The position numbers and the translations under genes were made by a program. The notes under the pieces were generated by a model. It was not told the origin of the DNA. It saw only the letters and a list, made by a program, of their open reading frames with translations, and did no database searches. Shown here one piece after another: positions 17,612 through 27,644 of a stretch of 64,000 bases of DNA. The DNA is from Bacteroidota bacterium. Lineage in GTDB: Bacteria; Bacteroidota; Rhodothermia; Rhodothermales; UBA10348. Each line of letters opens with the position of its first letter. Position 1 is the first letter of the stretch. The stretch covers positions 124,001 through 188,000 of the forward strand of contig JAJCYR010000056.1 in NCBI GenBank assembly GCA_029262775.1. Direction: 5' to 3'.

Positions 17612-17808
17612 GACGGGCCTGGGTATATGGTGGGGCACGCGAGGTCGAACGACCTATCGTGAATGCGCGTTCCCCAGAAGGGGCGCGACCTCACACTGCC
17701 ATTGTCGCTCCCGTGCGGAATATAGAGAACTGCGCGGATCAAGCCATAGTGCACAGCGTAATGTGTTGCTCGGCAACTACATAGACAGCCATTCAATGGG
17801 TGATCATC

Positions 17809-18093
17809 GTGACAAAAGCTGATATTATTGACAAGGTTTCCTCTGGAACCGGACTGACCAAACTCGAAACAGAAGCGGTTGTCAACGGCTTCATCTCCGT
17901 CGTCAAGGAAGAATTACTCGCGGGGGGACGCGTGGACCTGCGCGGGTTCGGTGCGTTCACCGTGCAACACCGTGCGGCGCGGACGGCGCGCAATCCGCGG
18001 ACCAATACGCCCGTCCCGGTACCGGCGTCGACGATTCCCATCTTCAAGGCGTCGAAGGAATTCCGCAAGGAAGTGGACGAGAAATTGAGTTGA
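17809..18093 (+). CDS. HU/IHF-family DNA-binding protein
   Basis: A 94-residue nucleoid protein. The N-terminus MTKADIIDKVSSGTGLTK, the turn VDLRGFGAF and the DNA-contacting arm RTARNPRTNTPV are classic HU features. It would bind and bend DNA as a dimer. GTG at 17809 is chosen as start because homology begins exactly there and GGGTGA lies 5 bases upstream; another GTG three codons earlier is possible. It precedes the zinc-ribbon TPR gene by one base, so both are likely co-transcribed. It diverges from the DUF6503 gene over ~200 bases, which hold no gene I can see. Confidence 0.95.
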   Translation: MTKADIIDKVSSGTGLTKLETEAVVNGFISVVKEELLAGGRVDLRGFGAFTVQHRAARTARNPRTNTPVPVPASTIPIFKASKEFRKEVDEKLS

Positions 18094-18094
18094 C

Positions 18095-19192
18095 ATGAAG
18101 CAGACGTGCCTGTCCTGCGGGGCTTCTCTTCCCGACGATGCAACGATCTGCGACCTGTGTGGCACGCCGGTAGGCAAGACGGGTGGCGAACGGGCTGGCC
18201 AATTGGCTGGCGAGACGCCACGCGAGGCGCATGGCAAGGCGCCGCCCGATGCCGCACACGGCATTCGCTTCTGTTCGGACTGCGGTACCAAGTCGCTTGA
18301 AAACGCGCGGTTCTGTCACGCTTGTGGTAGGGACCTGGGCCTGGTTACAGCCGCAGCACCCGGTGATGCCAGCAGGCCGGGTCGAGCCCCCAAGCCCACG
18401 GGTTCCGACGATTCTGATTCCGCCGACTCTGCCGCGGCTGGCGGGCGCCGCACGTCCGATGCGGCGGTTGGCAGGCAGATCGGAATCATTATAGGCGCCG
18501 CGATCATGGTGGTTGTGGCCCTCTATCTGATCACCACCATGTCGCTTGAGGGCAATTCGGAGGCATCGGCCGGCGCAGTAGCCGATACGGCGTTATCGGA
18601 CCTGTTCAACGAAGGACCGCTTCCGGCCCAGTTTGCCGAGCAGGAGGCCGAACTCCGGGCAGAAATTACCGCATCGACAGACAATGCGGACCGTGAACGC
18701 CTTCATCGGCGCTTGGTGGATGTGTATTTGTCGGCGGCCCGATTGGACCTCGCTGCCCGAGAAACCCGGGCCGTCGCCGAACTTACGAATGGGGAACGGG
18801 ATTGGGTTGCGGCCGGCAACATGTTCTATGACTGGATGGAAACCAAGCCGGTAGAAGTTCGGACTCCGTGGGCGAAAGAAGCCATTGCAGCGTATCAGCG
18901 GGCACTGGCGTTGAATCCGGACAATAATGACGTGCGCACGGATATGGCCATCGCGTACATGTACGATTCAGACAATCCGATGCTGGCCATCCAGGAAACG
19001 AATACCGTACTGAGCCGGGACTCGCTGCACGTACAGGCCAATTTCAACCGGGGCGTCATGCTCATGCAGATCAACCGGATGGAGCAGGCCCGTCAGCAGT
19101 TCGAGAAAGTGAAGCAACTCGTCGGCGATCCCGAAAGCCCCGTCTACCAGCGGGCCGAAGAGGCCCTCCGGCAACTGGCATCTGGAGAGTAG
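18095..19192 (+). CDS. Membrane-anchored double zinc-ribbon TPR protein
   Basis: A 365-residue protein with two four-cysteine zinc ribbons: C5/C8/C19/C22 (CLSCG, CDLCG) and C60/C63/C74/C77 (CSDCG, CHACG). A low-complexity Ser/Asp/Ala linker follows, then one membrane segment at ~129-149 and a C-terminal region with tetratricopeptide-like helices. Examples are AYQRALALNPDNNDVRTDMA and NFNRGVMLMQINRMEQARQQF. The ribbons should face the cytosol and the TPR domain the periplasm. This is a scaffold-like architecture; partners are unknown. It is coupled to the HU gene upstream and converges on a DUF2911 gene. Confidence 0.88.
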   Translation: MKQTCLSCGASLPDDATICDLCGTPVGKTGGERAGQLAGETPREAHGKAPPDAAHGIRFCSDCGTKSLENARFCHACGRDLGLVTAAAPGDASRPGRAPKPTGSDDSDSADSAAAGGRRTSDAAVGRQIGIIIGAAIMVVVALYLITTMSLEGNSEASAGAVADTALSDLFNEGPLPAQFAEQEAELRAEITASTDNADRERLHRRLVDVYLSAARLDLAARETRAVAELTNGERDWVAAGNMFYDWMETKPVEVRTPWAKEAIAAYQRALALNPDNNDVRTDMAIAYMYDSDNPMLAIQETNTVLSRDSLHVQANFNRGVMLMQINRMEQARQQFEKVKQLVGDPESPVYQRAEEALRQLASGE

Positions 19193-19255
19193 TGTCAACA
19201 GGTCTGGGTCCGAATCATACCGCCGCGAAGACAAGAGCAGAATCGTCGCCACCTG

Positions 19256-19963
19256 TTACAGGCCTTCCACGGGAATGAGAATTTGGCGGTCGGCCCACTC
19301 GAATACGAGAGCGGGGGTGTCGCCGGGTGGTTCGGAGTACGTCACGGAAAAGGATTCCACGAACGTACCGGAGGGAAGTATGGGCACGTGGAAGCTGCCG
19401 ACTTCCCGTGCGCGGACCGGTGGCGTAATCGTGTTTCCCCAGTGGTTCGTGGACGCCGACACGAAGATGGTCCACTCGGCGGAGTCCGGACGGGCGTACA
19501 GACTGTAGCGCCCGGCATCGAGCGGGAGGCCGCCCAGCAGAATGGGCCCGTCAATGAACAGTCTCGTCGGCTCGTTGGCCCCCAGGCGCCAGAGTGCACC
19601 ATTTCGAACGAGAATAGACGGGGCTCCTGCGTCGCTCGTCGTTGTAGTGTCCGTCGTAGCGGTCGCGGCCCATGTGTCCGCCGTTTCAGAGGGAGCCGCC
19701 TCGAACACCTGGCGGCCCCTTGCCGAAGGGCTCCCGTAACATACAAGGCCACGTACATCGCCGACATTGAACGCCGTCGACAATAGCGGCGAGGCCCGCT
19801 CGCCGCGCCACGTAGAGGGGCTGCTGTAGTCCGGCAGGCACGGACCGAGCGCCACGGTCGTGGGCCAGAGATAGGGCCCACGCAGCAGTACGGCCATGAG
19901 AAGGCCGAGCAGAAACAGGGCGGTAAGCCCGGCCCAGTGCCACGGGCGGAATATGCGCTTCAT
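19256..19963 (-). CDS. DUF2911 membrane-anchored protein
   Basis: A 235-residue protein with an N-terminal membrane anchor ([18 protein letters not shown]). After a long variable, Thr-rich insert, a DUF2911 core is recognisable from [43 protein letters not shown] and EWTIFVSAS. Compared with the paralogue at 16270-16848 it has a longer N-terminal region and a Thr-run insert around residue 105. Function unknown. It starts within the last codons of ettA (4-base ATGA overlap). Confidence 0.85.
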   Translation of the reverse strand: MKRIFRPWHWAGLTALFLLGLLMAVLLRGPYLWPTTVALGPCLPDYSSPSTWRGERASPLLSTAFNVGDVRGLVCYGSPSARGRQVFEAAPSETADTWAATATTDTTTTSDAGAPSILVRNGALWRLGANEPTRLFIDGPILLGGLPLDAGRYSLYARPDSAEWTIFVSASTNHWGNTITPPVRAREVGSFHVPILPSGTFVESFSVTYSEPPGDTPALVFEWADRQILIPVEGL

Positions 19964-21633
19964 CGTGTCAGGTGCCGGTATTTGATACGGTGCGGTTGAT
20001 CGGCCTCAATTCCAAGCCGTTCCTTGCGAATCGCCTCATACTCGGAATAGTTGCCGTCAAACCACACGACCTCGCTGTTGCCTTCGAAGGCCAGGATGTG
20101 CGTGGCCAGGCGATCCAGGAACCAGCGATCGTGCGAAATTACGACGGCGCATCCAGCGAACTCCTGGAGCGATTCTTCGAGTGCACGCAGCGTGTTCACG
20201 TCCAGATCGTTCGTCGGTTCGTCGAGCAGAAGCACGTTGGCGCCTTCCTTGAGCATTTTAGCCAGGTGAACGCGGTTGCGCTCGCCACCCGAGAGCTCAG
20301 TGACCAGTTTCTGCTGGTCCTGGCCGCCGAAGTTGAAGCGGCCCACATAGGCACGCGAATTCATGTCCTGGTTTCCGATGCGCAGCATGTCGGCGCCTCC
20401 GGAGATTTCCTGCCATACGGTCTTGCTGGCGTCAAGCGGGCGATCCTGATCGATGTATCCGAGCTTGACGGTCTGGCCAATGCGAAACGAACCGGCGTCG
20501 GGGGTCTCCTGGCCGGTGATCATCCGGAACAGGGTCGTTTTGCCAGCGCCGTTTGGGCCAATAACGCCTATAATGCCACCAGGAGGGAGTGAAAACGTGA
20601 GGTTGTCGTAGAGGAGTCGGTCGCCGTAGCCCTTGGCAACACCATCCGCCTGGATGACCACGTCGCCGAGCCGCGGTCCGGGCTGGATGGGAATTTCCAT
20701 CTCTTCGTTGCGGGACTCCTGCTGGTCCTCAACCATTTTCTCATAGGATGTAATGCGGGCCTTGCTCTTGGCATGCCGACCCTTCGGCGAGAGGCGCACC
20801 CACTCAAGCTCACGTTCAAGGGCTTTCTGGCGCTTCGATTCCTTTTTCTCCTCGATTTCCAGGCGCTTTTTCTTCTGCTCGAGCCACGACGAGTAGTTGC
20901 CTTCGAATGGAATGCCCGTACCCCGGTCCAGTTCAAGAATCCATCCCGCGACGTTGTCGAGAAAGTACCGGTCGTGGGTTACGGCAATAACCGTTCCCGG
21001 GTAGCGCGCCAGATGCTGCTCCAGCCACGCCACACTCTCGGCGTCGAGGTGGTTCGTGGGCTCGTCCAGCAGCAGTACGTCGGGCTCCTGCAGCAGAAGC
21101 CGAACGAGCGCGACGCGCCGTTTTTCGCCGCCCGAAAGGACACCCGTTTTCTGGTCGGGGGGAGGGCAGCGGAGGGCATCCATGGCCATTTCGAGCCGGC
21201 TCTCCAGGTCCCAGGCGTTCATGGCATCGATCTTGTCCTGAAGCTTGGCCTGTTCGGCCATGAGCGTCTCGTAATCGGCGTCGGGTTCGGCGAATTTGGC
21301 ATTCACGGCGTTGTAGTCGTGCAGCAGTCTGACTGCCTCGCCCGCACCCTCTTCGACAATTTCAAGCACGGTCTTGTCCGGGTCGAGCGCCGGCTCCTGT
21401 GACAGGTATCCGAATCGGATGCCTTTCTGGGCATCGATCTGCCCGCTGTAGTCTTCATCGAGTCCTGTAATAATGCGAAGCAGCGTACTTTTTCCGGACC
21501 CATTAAGACCCAGTACGCCGATTTTGGCTCCGTAATAAAATGATAGATAAATATCCTTGAGGACCTGCTTGTTGGTCGATCGATACGTCTTGCCGACACC
21601 GACCATGGAGAAAATTATTTTCTGATCAGACAT
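19960..21633 (-). CDS. ettA: Energy-dependent translational throttle EttA (ABC-F)
   Basis: A 557-residue soluble ABC-F ATPase with two nucleotide-binding domains and no membrane segment. The first Walker A is GLNGSGKST at 42-50 with signature LSGGEKRR and Walker [17 protein letters not shown]; the second is GPNGAGKTT with LSGGERNR and [12 protein letters not shown]. The linker contains the helical [20 protein letters not shown] stretch typical of EttA, which gates early translation elongation at the ribosomal E-site. The N-terminus [17 protein letters not shown] fixes the start at 21633. Length matches E. coli EttA (555). It is followed by a coupled DUF2911 gene. Confidence 0.95.
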   Translation of the reverse strand: MSDQKIIFSMVGVGKTYRSTNKQVLKDIYLSFYYGAKIGVLGLNGSGKSTLLRIITGLDEDYSGQIDAQKGIRFGYLSQEPALDPDKTVLEIVEEGAGEAVRLLHDYNAVNAKFAEPDADYETLMAEQAKLQDKIDAMNAWDLESRLEMAMDALRCPPPDQKTGVLSGGEKRRVALVRLLLQEPDVLLLDEPTNHLDAESVAWLEQHLARYPGTVIAVTHDRYFLDNVAGWILELDRGTGIPFEGNYSSWLEQKKKRLEIEEKKESKRQKALERELEWVRLSPKGRHAKSKARITSYEKMVEDQQESRNEEMEIPIQPGPRLGDVVIQADGVAKGYGDRLLYDNLTFSLPPGGIIGVIGPNGAGKTTLFRMITGQETPDAGSFRIGQTVKLGYIDQDRPLDASKTVWQEISGGADMLRIGNQDMNSRAYVGRFNFGGQDQQKLVTELSGGERNRVHLAKMLKEGANVLLLDEPTNDLDVNTLRALEESLQEFAGCAVVISHDRWFLDRLATHILAFEGNSEVVWFDGNYSEYEAIRKERLGIEADQPHRIKYRHLTR

Positions 21634-21715
21634 TTGGATTCGGACTATGCGGTGTGAACTGGTTCTGGATGCGGGCAAAAAATTCCGTCCAGCGATGGGG
21701 CACTGGCGGGGGCAC

Positions 21716-21753
21716 AAAAAAAAGAGCGGGGCCGCGCTTGCGCGGCCCCGCTC
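21716..21753 (-). terminator. Strong intrinsic terminator for the symporter/epimerase operon
   Basis: Bases 21724-21753 form a perfect 13-bp GC-rich stem with a 4-base loop, and on the minus strand it is followed by eight Ts (As at 21716-21723). It lies ~22 bases beyond the stop at 21776, so it should end transcription of the minus-strand operon 27570-21776, shielding ettA downstream. Confidence 0.92.
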
Positions 21754-21775
21754 CAAAATACGACTGGAAATGGCC

Positions 21776-24100
21776 TCAGGTATCGATTTCCTTCTTCTTC
21801 AGAATGAAGAGTCCGGTCGAACCGCCCGTCACCACGATTGTACCGCTGCGGAAGTAGGGGTAGTTGCTCCAGGAGCCCCCACCGCCACCCACAGGCGACG
21901 TGTCGAAGTAGCCGATTTCAACCGGTGTTTCGGGGCTGGATACATCCAGCACGCGGAATCCGGCGCCGTAATTCGACTGATACATGATATCGTCGCGAAC
22001 GTACAGGTTGTGATCCGTCTCCGTCGTGGTGGCGATATACTCACCCACGAGCTGAGGCTCGTCCAGGTCCACAAGGTCCCAGATGAGTGTACGGGTACCT
22101 TCCACAAGGCCTTGCGGCTCATCGCCTTCGTCGTTCATATAGAAGAACCGGTGATCCTCCGTGAGCCAGCCCTGGTGGGCATAGGCCACTTTCGGATACG
22201 TGGCGTAGGCGATGGCGACGGGATTCTTCTTGTCCGTCACATCGGCTATGGACAGCGCCGTTTCGTTCGATCCGAGGCAGATCTCATGGCCCGCGTAATC
22301 ACTGTCGGGGCCCCGGTAAACAACACACTGCGCATCGTGCGAGTACCCCGTACCGCGGCGTCCCGTGTTGCTGTCCTGGAAGCATCCCTCGAATACCGGG
22401 TTGACCGGATCCTGGATGTTGATCATGTGCAGACCGCCACCGCAGGTCGTGCCGCCGGAACTACTACCGACCGAGTAGGCATAGCCCGTCTCCTCGTTGA
22501 TAACGATGTTGTGGGCACTCGCAATCTGGTCGTAGTAAACCGTCATTTCGAACTGGATGGGCTCTCCGTCAAAGCTGCGCAGCTGGCGCAAATCGAAGAC
22601 CTGCATACCGTGCTGTCCGGCGCCATCGGCCACGATGAATGCATGGTCCTTGTAGACCTTCATGTCGCGCCAGATGCTGGTACGGGCCGTTTCCGTCTTG
22701 TCGAGCTCGCCGACCAGAATCGGGTTTTCCGGATTGGTGACGTCCACGAACGACGTCTGGTTGGTGAGTCCTACGATGGCGTATTCACGGCCTGTTTCCG
22801 GATCTTCCCAGCCCCAGATATCATTCGTGCGGATGCCCCGATCGGCTCCGAGGTCTCCCATATTCATGAAGGAGAGCATGTTGACGTCCTTGCACGGGAA
22901 TGCACCCGCTTCGCCTTCCGAGCACTCAACGACGCCGCCCGTAACCGTGGCGTAGCCATCCGGATCGCGGAAGAAGCTCTGTCCCTGATTCCACGCGGTT
23001 CCATTGCGGATGAATGGAATGACGCGGCCCGAGCGGTTGTCCATGCTGGAGGCCGCTACGGCAAGCACCTGATTGCCGATGGCGACGTTGCCACCAAAAC
23101 CGGCACCTTCCGGGAGATCGACCGGCTGAAGTATGTTCATGCCCGCACCGGGTGCACCCATGTCGGACAGCGCCATGCTGAACAGGGCGCCACTGTTTCC
23201 GGCGCCCGATGCGCCCACGTAGACCGTACCGTCATGAACTGCCAGTGCCGAGCCGAAGCCATCGCCAGGAGTGGCCGTGGCCGGAGAAAGGCGCCCGGAG
23301 AGGGCCCACTCGCCTGTTTCCGGATCAGAGGTGAACGCTGTGACGGCGCCCATGCGGCCGTCATGACCGGACATGCCAACGAGCAGCGTCTGGTCGTCGG
23401 CAAGCAGCAGCGAGCCGCCGAACGAGGAACCACCGCTGGCGAAGGATACCGCCGGCGAGCCGTTTGCCGTCCATCCGTGGGACGACATGTCAAATCGGAA
23501 CGCGTAGGCCGCGCCGGCACGCTGGTTGGCGAACGGTGCGCCGATGATGGCATGACCGTTCTTGAGGGTGATGCTGGCGGCGTAGGAGGGGATAGGCTCT
23601 TCGCTGTCTACTTCCAGCGTTCCCGTGGACATCCACTCGCTGTCCATGGCGTGGTAGGTAAAGACCGAGCCCGAGCTGCGGAAGCCACCAGGAACGGCAA
23701 CGAGGAGGTGCTCTCCGTCGAGCGCCACCGCGCCTCCGAATCCGTCGACATCACCCTGGATACGGTCAACCTGCGCCCAGGAGCCGTTTCCTCTTTTTTC
23801 GAACAGGTAGACACTTTTCGTCCCGGGCGCGCCAACGGCGAGACGGTTACCGTCCACGGAAATGGCGCGGCCAAACCCGTCGTTGATTTCGGACATCGAG
23901 GATGGGCGAATGGTCGATACTTCCGCCCAGTTGCCCGAGCCGCTGTGCGTATATACATGAACAGCGCCGGACGATACGGGGCCGCCAGCGACGCCGGCCA
24001 GGATCTGGTCGCCCGATACTGTCAAGGACCCACCAAACTGGGCCGATGCGGGCAGGGCAAGCAGCAGAAGGCCTGCGAGAACAGTGAATAGATGTCTCAT
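21776..24100 (-). CDS. Exported choice-of-anchor-B family protein with FG-GAP-like repeats
   Basis: A 774-residue exported protein with signal [21 protein letters not shown]. Residues ~22-400 hold propeller-type repeats of FG-GAP character ([60 protein letters not shown]). The C-terminal half is the choice-of-anchor-B module, with [20 protein letters not shown], then [34 protein letters not shown] and a closing [16 protein letters not shown]. Such proteins are exported to the surface and may carry different sorting tails; none is evident here. It is the last gene of the operon with the symporter and epimerase, 30 bases after the latter. Function unknown. Confidence 0.88.
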   Translation of the reverse strand: MRHLFTVLAGLLLLALPASAQFGGSLTVSGDQILAGVAGGPVSSGAVHVYTHSGSGNWAEVSTIRPSSMSEINDGFGRAISVDGNRLAVGAPGTKSVYLFEKRGNGSWAQVDRIQGDVDGFGGAVALDGEHLLVAVPGGFRSSGSVFTYHAMDSEWMSTGTLEVDSEEPIPSYAASITLKNGHAIIGAPFANQRAGAAYAFRFDMSSHGWTANGSPAVSFASGGSSFGGSLLLADDQTLLVGMSGHDGRMGAVTAFTSDPETGEWALSGRLSPATATPGDGFGSALAVHDGTVYVGASGAGNSGALFSMALSDMGAPGAGMNILQPVDLPEGAGFGGNVAIGNQVLAVAASSMDNRSGRVIPFIRNGTAWNQGQSFFRDPDGYATVTGGVVECSEGEAGAFPCKDVNMLSFMNMGDLGADRGIRTNDIWGWEDPETGREYAIVGLTNQTSFVDVTNPENPILVGELDKTETARTSIWRDMKVYKDHAFIVADGAGQHGMQVFDLRQLRSFDGEPIQFEMTVYYDQIASAHNIVINEETGYAYSVGSSSGGTTCGGGLHMINIQDPVNPVFEGCFQDSNTGRRGTGYSHDAQCVVYRGPDSDYAGHEICLGSNETALSIADVTDKKNPVAIAYATYPKVAYAHQGWLTEDHRFFYMNDEGDEPQGLVEGTRTLIWDLVDLDEPQLVGEYIATTTETDHNLYVRDDIMYQSNYGAGFRVLDVSSPETPVEIGYFDTSPVGGGGGSWSNYPYFRSGTIVVTGGSTGLFILKKKEIDT

Positions 24101-24130
24101 GTTGGATTGGATTTGTTGATGGTGTTGAAG

Positions 24131-26038
24131 CTACTCAATATGCATGACGGGGCGGGATACAGACCCGTTGTTTGACGTCACAACCAGCAGATACATTCCA
24201 CTGGCCAGATCCGACGTCTCAAGGGTCACGTTCGCCTGTAGGCCTCCCGGCGATTGAAGGGACGCGGCGCGAACCTGGCGCCCGAGTACATCATAGAGTA
24301 TCACGTGGACAGGCCCGGTTACGCCCCGCCCACCGCGCAGCGAGACCTGGAGCCGGAACTGAAACGGATTGGGCCACGATGAAAGGTGCAATGCGGACGG
24401 TACAGCGTCCCGGTCCACAGCCGTGTTGACCGGACTCATACCGAATGTTACGGAAAACACACCGCCCGTGCCCGTCGGTATGAAAACGGGTGCGTGTGCC
24501 GTGAACGGCCCCTCAATAAACGGGGCGCCGTCGAGCAGAATCCGTTCAATGGATAGCGCATCGGCCGCATCTTCCAGCGGCAAGAACAGAAAGCGGCGCG
24601 CCCGGTCCGAGGGCTCCAGTCGGTAGTGTATGGTCGTGGGCGCTGCATCGACCCGTAAAAACTGGTAAAGGAGCGTGTACCAAGCCAATTCCATGCTGTG
24701 GTAGCCAGCTTTGAACGCGTCGCCCTTGTGGTCGCCCCACTGCGGAATGCCGGCGCCGCGTCGAGTCCGGTCGGCGAATACTTCGCCGTGCACGGGGTCC
24801 TGGAAGTGCTCCATGAAAAAGTCAATGGTCTCGGCGGCCATGTCCCTGAAACCCGGTTCGGGCGCGAGGTGTAGTCCTGCCATGACGGCCTGCTGCATTT
24901 GCCACCACGCCTTCGTGCTGTCGGGAAGGCCGTAGAGTTGCATGACGCCGGTCGTGCGGTTGTAATCCTTGTAGGGTCCGCCGAATTCGTGGTCATAACC
25001 GCGCTCCAGGACGTGGCGGGTGAGCATGGATGCATCGGCCGCGAGGTTCGCGCCGAATGGATCGACCGGCTGGCCGGGCAACCCCGGCGTACCGAGTGCA
25101 TCGAGACGCGACAGTACCCAGGCGGTCTTCAGGACGTGGCCCATGATGGTGAGGCGCTCGTTCGGATCGACTTCCCAGTCAGCCGAATATTTTTCAGCAA
25201 ACCCGATGGTCTGGTTCGGCATGGTGGCCAGCATCCGCTCCTGGATATTGGTGGCCAATGTGCGCAGCCGGTCCCGGTTGTCCAGCTCGGTGCCGGCAAA
25301 GAGGACCTGCTGCTGAAGGGCGTGCGTTGTGAGGGCATCGACCGTGGCATTGAAGCCCTTGCCGGCCGGGTTCTCGCTGCGCCAGTCAACGCGGTCGAAA
25401 TATCCTTCGAGGCCCGGTCGATCGTCCCAGAGAATGCTGTTGTTATAGTCCAGGCCGCGCACGAACCAGGTCGAGTCGACGGCGCTTCCGGTGGCTTCCC
25501 ACATGGCGAGCGGTCCAAGCAGCGCATAATGATGGATAAACGCTGTCTTGTCGGCCTGCGGGCTGATGGGGATACCGAGGGCGCTGAGGCTGGAATGCCA
25601 ACCGCCGAACGTATTGTCCCAGCCGTGTGCGTACATGAAGTCGAGTGTACGGCGGGCAATGTCCAGATAGGTCTCATCGCCTGTCATCTGAAAGGCGCGT
25701 ACCATGGCATAGGCGTTGCGCGACTGCGTAAGGATATCCTTGTTCAGTCCCCGCTGGGACAGGATACTGCCATCCCGGCCAACGTTGGTGAAGAACCCAC
25801 CGCGGTCGGTATCGAACGCGCGCAGCCAGAAGTCGGCATTCGTCCGCACGTAGCTGTCGAGGAGGGCGCGCTCGGTAAGCCATGGGCTCGACTGGGCCCC
25901 TGCCTCCGGAGTCGCCGCGAGCGCGAGGAGCCCCGAGAGCATACAAAGCGGTAGAAGGAGCGTCCGCAGAGGGAGGCGCGACAAGAATGGAAGCGGCGGC
26001 GGAAGGACCGCACGAGTGAAGATGGAAAGTTGGGTCAT
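24131..26038 (-). CDS. Exported AGE-family epimerase/isomerase with type IX secretion tail
   Basis: A 635-residue protein. A long hydrophobic signal region (about residues 20-48, cleavage near AGAQ) is followed by an (alpha/alpha)6-barrel of the N-acylglucosamine 2-epimerase/cellobiose 2-epimerase family. Matching stretches are FDTDRGGFFTNVGRDG, KDILTQSRNAYAMVRAF, IMGHVLKTAWVLSRL and FKAGYHSMELAW. The final ~90 residues look like a type A sorting domain of the type IX system: WPNPFQFRLQVSL, VILYDVLGRQV and LASGMYLLVVTSNN. Normal family members are cytosolic sugar epimerases; this one is predicted to be exported, probably to the surface. Its ATG overlaps the symporter stop (TAATG). Confidence 0.88.
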   Translation of the reverse strand: MTQLSIFTRAVLPPPLPFLSRLPLRTLLLPLCMLSGLLALAATPEAGAQSSPWLTERALLDSYVRTNADFWLRAFDTDRGGFFTNVGRDGSILSQRGLNKDILTQSRNAYAMVRAFQMTGDETYLDIARRTLDFMYAHGWDNTFGGWHSSLSALGIPISPQADKTAFIHHYALLGPLAMWEATGSAVDSTWFVRGLDYNNSILWDDRPGLEGYFDRVDWRSENPAGKGFNATVDALTTHALQQQVLFAGTELDNRDRLRTLATNIQERMLATMPNQTIGFAEKYSADWEVDPNERLTIMGHVLKTAWVLSRLDALGTPGLPGQPVDPFGANLAADASMLTRHVLERGYDHEFGGPYKDYNRTTGVMQLYGLPDSTKAWWQMQQAVMAGLHLAPEPGFRDMAAETIDFFMEHFQDPVHGEVFADRTRRGAGIPQWGDHKGDAFKAGYHSMELAWYTLLYQFLRVDAAPTTIHYRLEPSDRARRFLFLPLEDAADALSIERILLDGAPFIEGPFTAHAPVFIPTGTGGVFSVTFGMSPVNTAVDRDAVPSALHLSSWPNPFQFRLQVSLRGGRGVTGPVHVILYDVLGRQVRAASLQSPGGLQANVTLETSDLASGMYLLVVTSNNGSVSRPVMHIE

Positions 26039-27570
26039 TACCAGAAAATGATATACATGACAACAGTCGCTGCCACAATGGCGACGCCGGCTTTGATGGC
26101 ATGGGGACTCGGCGTCACGTCCATGTCTTCATTGACCGGCATGACTATGGGTGAAGCGAGCGGATATGCGGCCGTAATTACCCCCATGAGAGCAACGAGT
26201 GCCAGGAATGTGATAGCCATGTGATTCAGGAAACTCACTTCCGGAAGCAGGAAGAGGAGTAGGCCGTAGATGACCACGTTGCCCATGAGGGCGGAGACCG
26301 CCGCCTGCGCCGGGGCCCGTTTCACCACGAGTCCAAACAGGAATACCGTCACAATACCTGGCGAAATGAAGCCTTGAAACATCTGAATATATGTGAAAAT
26401 GCCCCCGAATCGCTCGTCTCCAAGGAGCGGCGCAATAAGGCACGCCACGAGAACAAACACAGCTGTCGCCCACCTTCCTACGCGGATGAGCGTGCGGGTC
26501 GATGCCTCCGGCCGGAGGTGCCGCTTGAACAGGTCCATCGTGAGTATGGTCGATGCTGAATTGAGCATGGAGTCCAGACTGCTCAACACGGCGCCGAACA
26601 GGGCAGCAAACATGATGCCCCGCAGCCCGGCTGGCAGGATTTCCCGGATGAGTGTCGGGTAGGCCTGGTCGGCGTTCACGATCTGGTCTCCGTAGAGCTG
26701 AAACGCCATGATTCCCGGAATGATGATGATAAATGGGATGAAGAGCTTGATAGCCGCCGCGAGCATGATGCCGAGCTGGCCGTCTCGGAGCGAACGGGCA
26801 CCGAGCGTGCGTTGCACAATGAACTGGTTCAGCCCCCAGTAGAATATATTCGGAATCCAGAGGCCCAGCACGAGCGCCGTCCAGGGAATATCCGGATTGT
26901 CTGCCGGCAGGATGACGTGCATCTTGTCGGCATTGGCGGCAAAAAACGCGGCCGGACCGCCGACGGCCATGAAGCCGAGCACCATCACCACAAAACCGCC
27001 CACGAGGAGCGCCGCACCCTGGAACAGGTCGGTCCACACCACTGCCTTCAGTCCCCCGTACACCGTGTACACGCCGGCGATGATGCCAATGAGCCACACC
27101 CCTGTCGTCTGGTCGAGGTCGAATATCGTCGCCAGCCCGATGGCCCCCGAATAGAGGATCGATGCCAGGGCTACGGCCACATACATGATCATCATGAAAA
27201 TCGCCATGATCATGCGGGCGAGGGCATTATACCGGTATTCCAGGTATTCCGGCAGCGTGTAGATGCCAGACCGGAGAAAGCGGGGCAGCAGGAAGAGCCC
27301 GACGAATACCAGCGTCACGGCGGCCATCCACTCGTAACTGGCCACCGCCATGCCGACCGATCCGAAGCCTTGGCCCGCCATGCCCACAAAATGTTCGGTC
27401 GATATATTCGACGCGATCAGCGAAAAACCGATGAGCCCGAATCCCAGGCTGCGCCCGGCCAGGAAGTAGTCGCTCGTCGTCGATTCCTGCCGCGCTTTAT
27501 AGAGTGAAACGCCAATCACGATGGCGAAAAATCCGACAAAGGTCAGCAGGTCGTACAGCGTCAGAGTCAT
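26038..27570 (-). CDS. Sodium:solute symporter (SSS family)
   Basis: A 510-residue inner-membrane transporter with about 13 membrane segments. Family marks include SDYFLAGRSLGFGLIGFSLIASNISTEH split across TM1-TM2, YNALARMIM, VYTVYGGLKAVVWTD (the SSS core in TM5-6) and FGAVLSSLDSMLNSASTI (conserved Na2-site region of TM8). It resembles sugar/sialic-acid-like SGLT-type members more than proline or iodide carriers, so it may import a sugar released or epimerised outside the cell. It is the first gene of the operon and overlaps the AGE epimerase by one base. Confidence 0.92.
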   Translation of the reverse strand: MTLTLYDLLTFVGFFAIVIGVSLYKARQESTTSDYFLAGRSLGFGLIGFSLIASNISTEHFVGMAGQGFGSVGMAVASYEWMAAVTLVFVGLFLLPRFLRSGIYTLPEYLEYRYNALARMIMAIFMMIMYVAVALASILYSGAIGLATIFDLDQTTGVWLIGIIAGVYTVYGGLKAVVWTDLFQGAALLVGGFVVMVLGFMAVGGPAAFFAANADKMHVILPADNPDIPWTALVLGLWIPNIFYWGLNQFIVQRTLGARSLRDGQLGIMLAAAIKLFIPFIIIIPGIMAFQLYGDQIVNADQAYPTLIREILPAGLRGIMFAALFGAVLSSLDSMLNSASTILTMDLFKRHLRPEASTRTLIRVGRWATAVFVLVACLIAPLLGDERFGGIFTYIQMFQGFISPGIVTVFLFGLVVKRAPAQAAVSALMGNVVIYGLLLFLLPEVSFLNHMAITFLALVALMGVITAAYPLASPIVMPVNEDMDVTPSPHAIKAGVAIVAATVVMYIIFW

Positions 27571-27644
27571 CGGGGTGCGTCGAATTTTGTGGCAGCCAGT
27601 ATACGCACACGTGCAGAGTCATGTCGCCTTGCGTATGTTTCGGG

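Noticed and set aside
19193-19260. Inverted repeat TGTCAACAGGT ... ACCTGTTACA between the convergent TPR and DUF2911 genes
   Set aside because: Arms of ~10 bases are 47 bases apart with one bulge and no T-run; too weak to call a terminator.
21647-24091. A long plus-strand open frame opposite the choice-of-anchor-B gene
   Set aside because: It has no homology signal and mirrors the GC-rich codon pattern of the minus-strand gene, which has a signal peptide and clear repeats.
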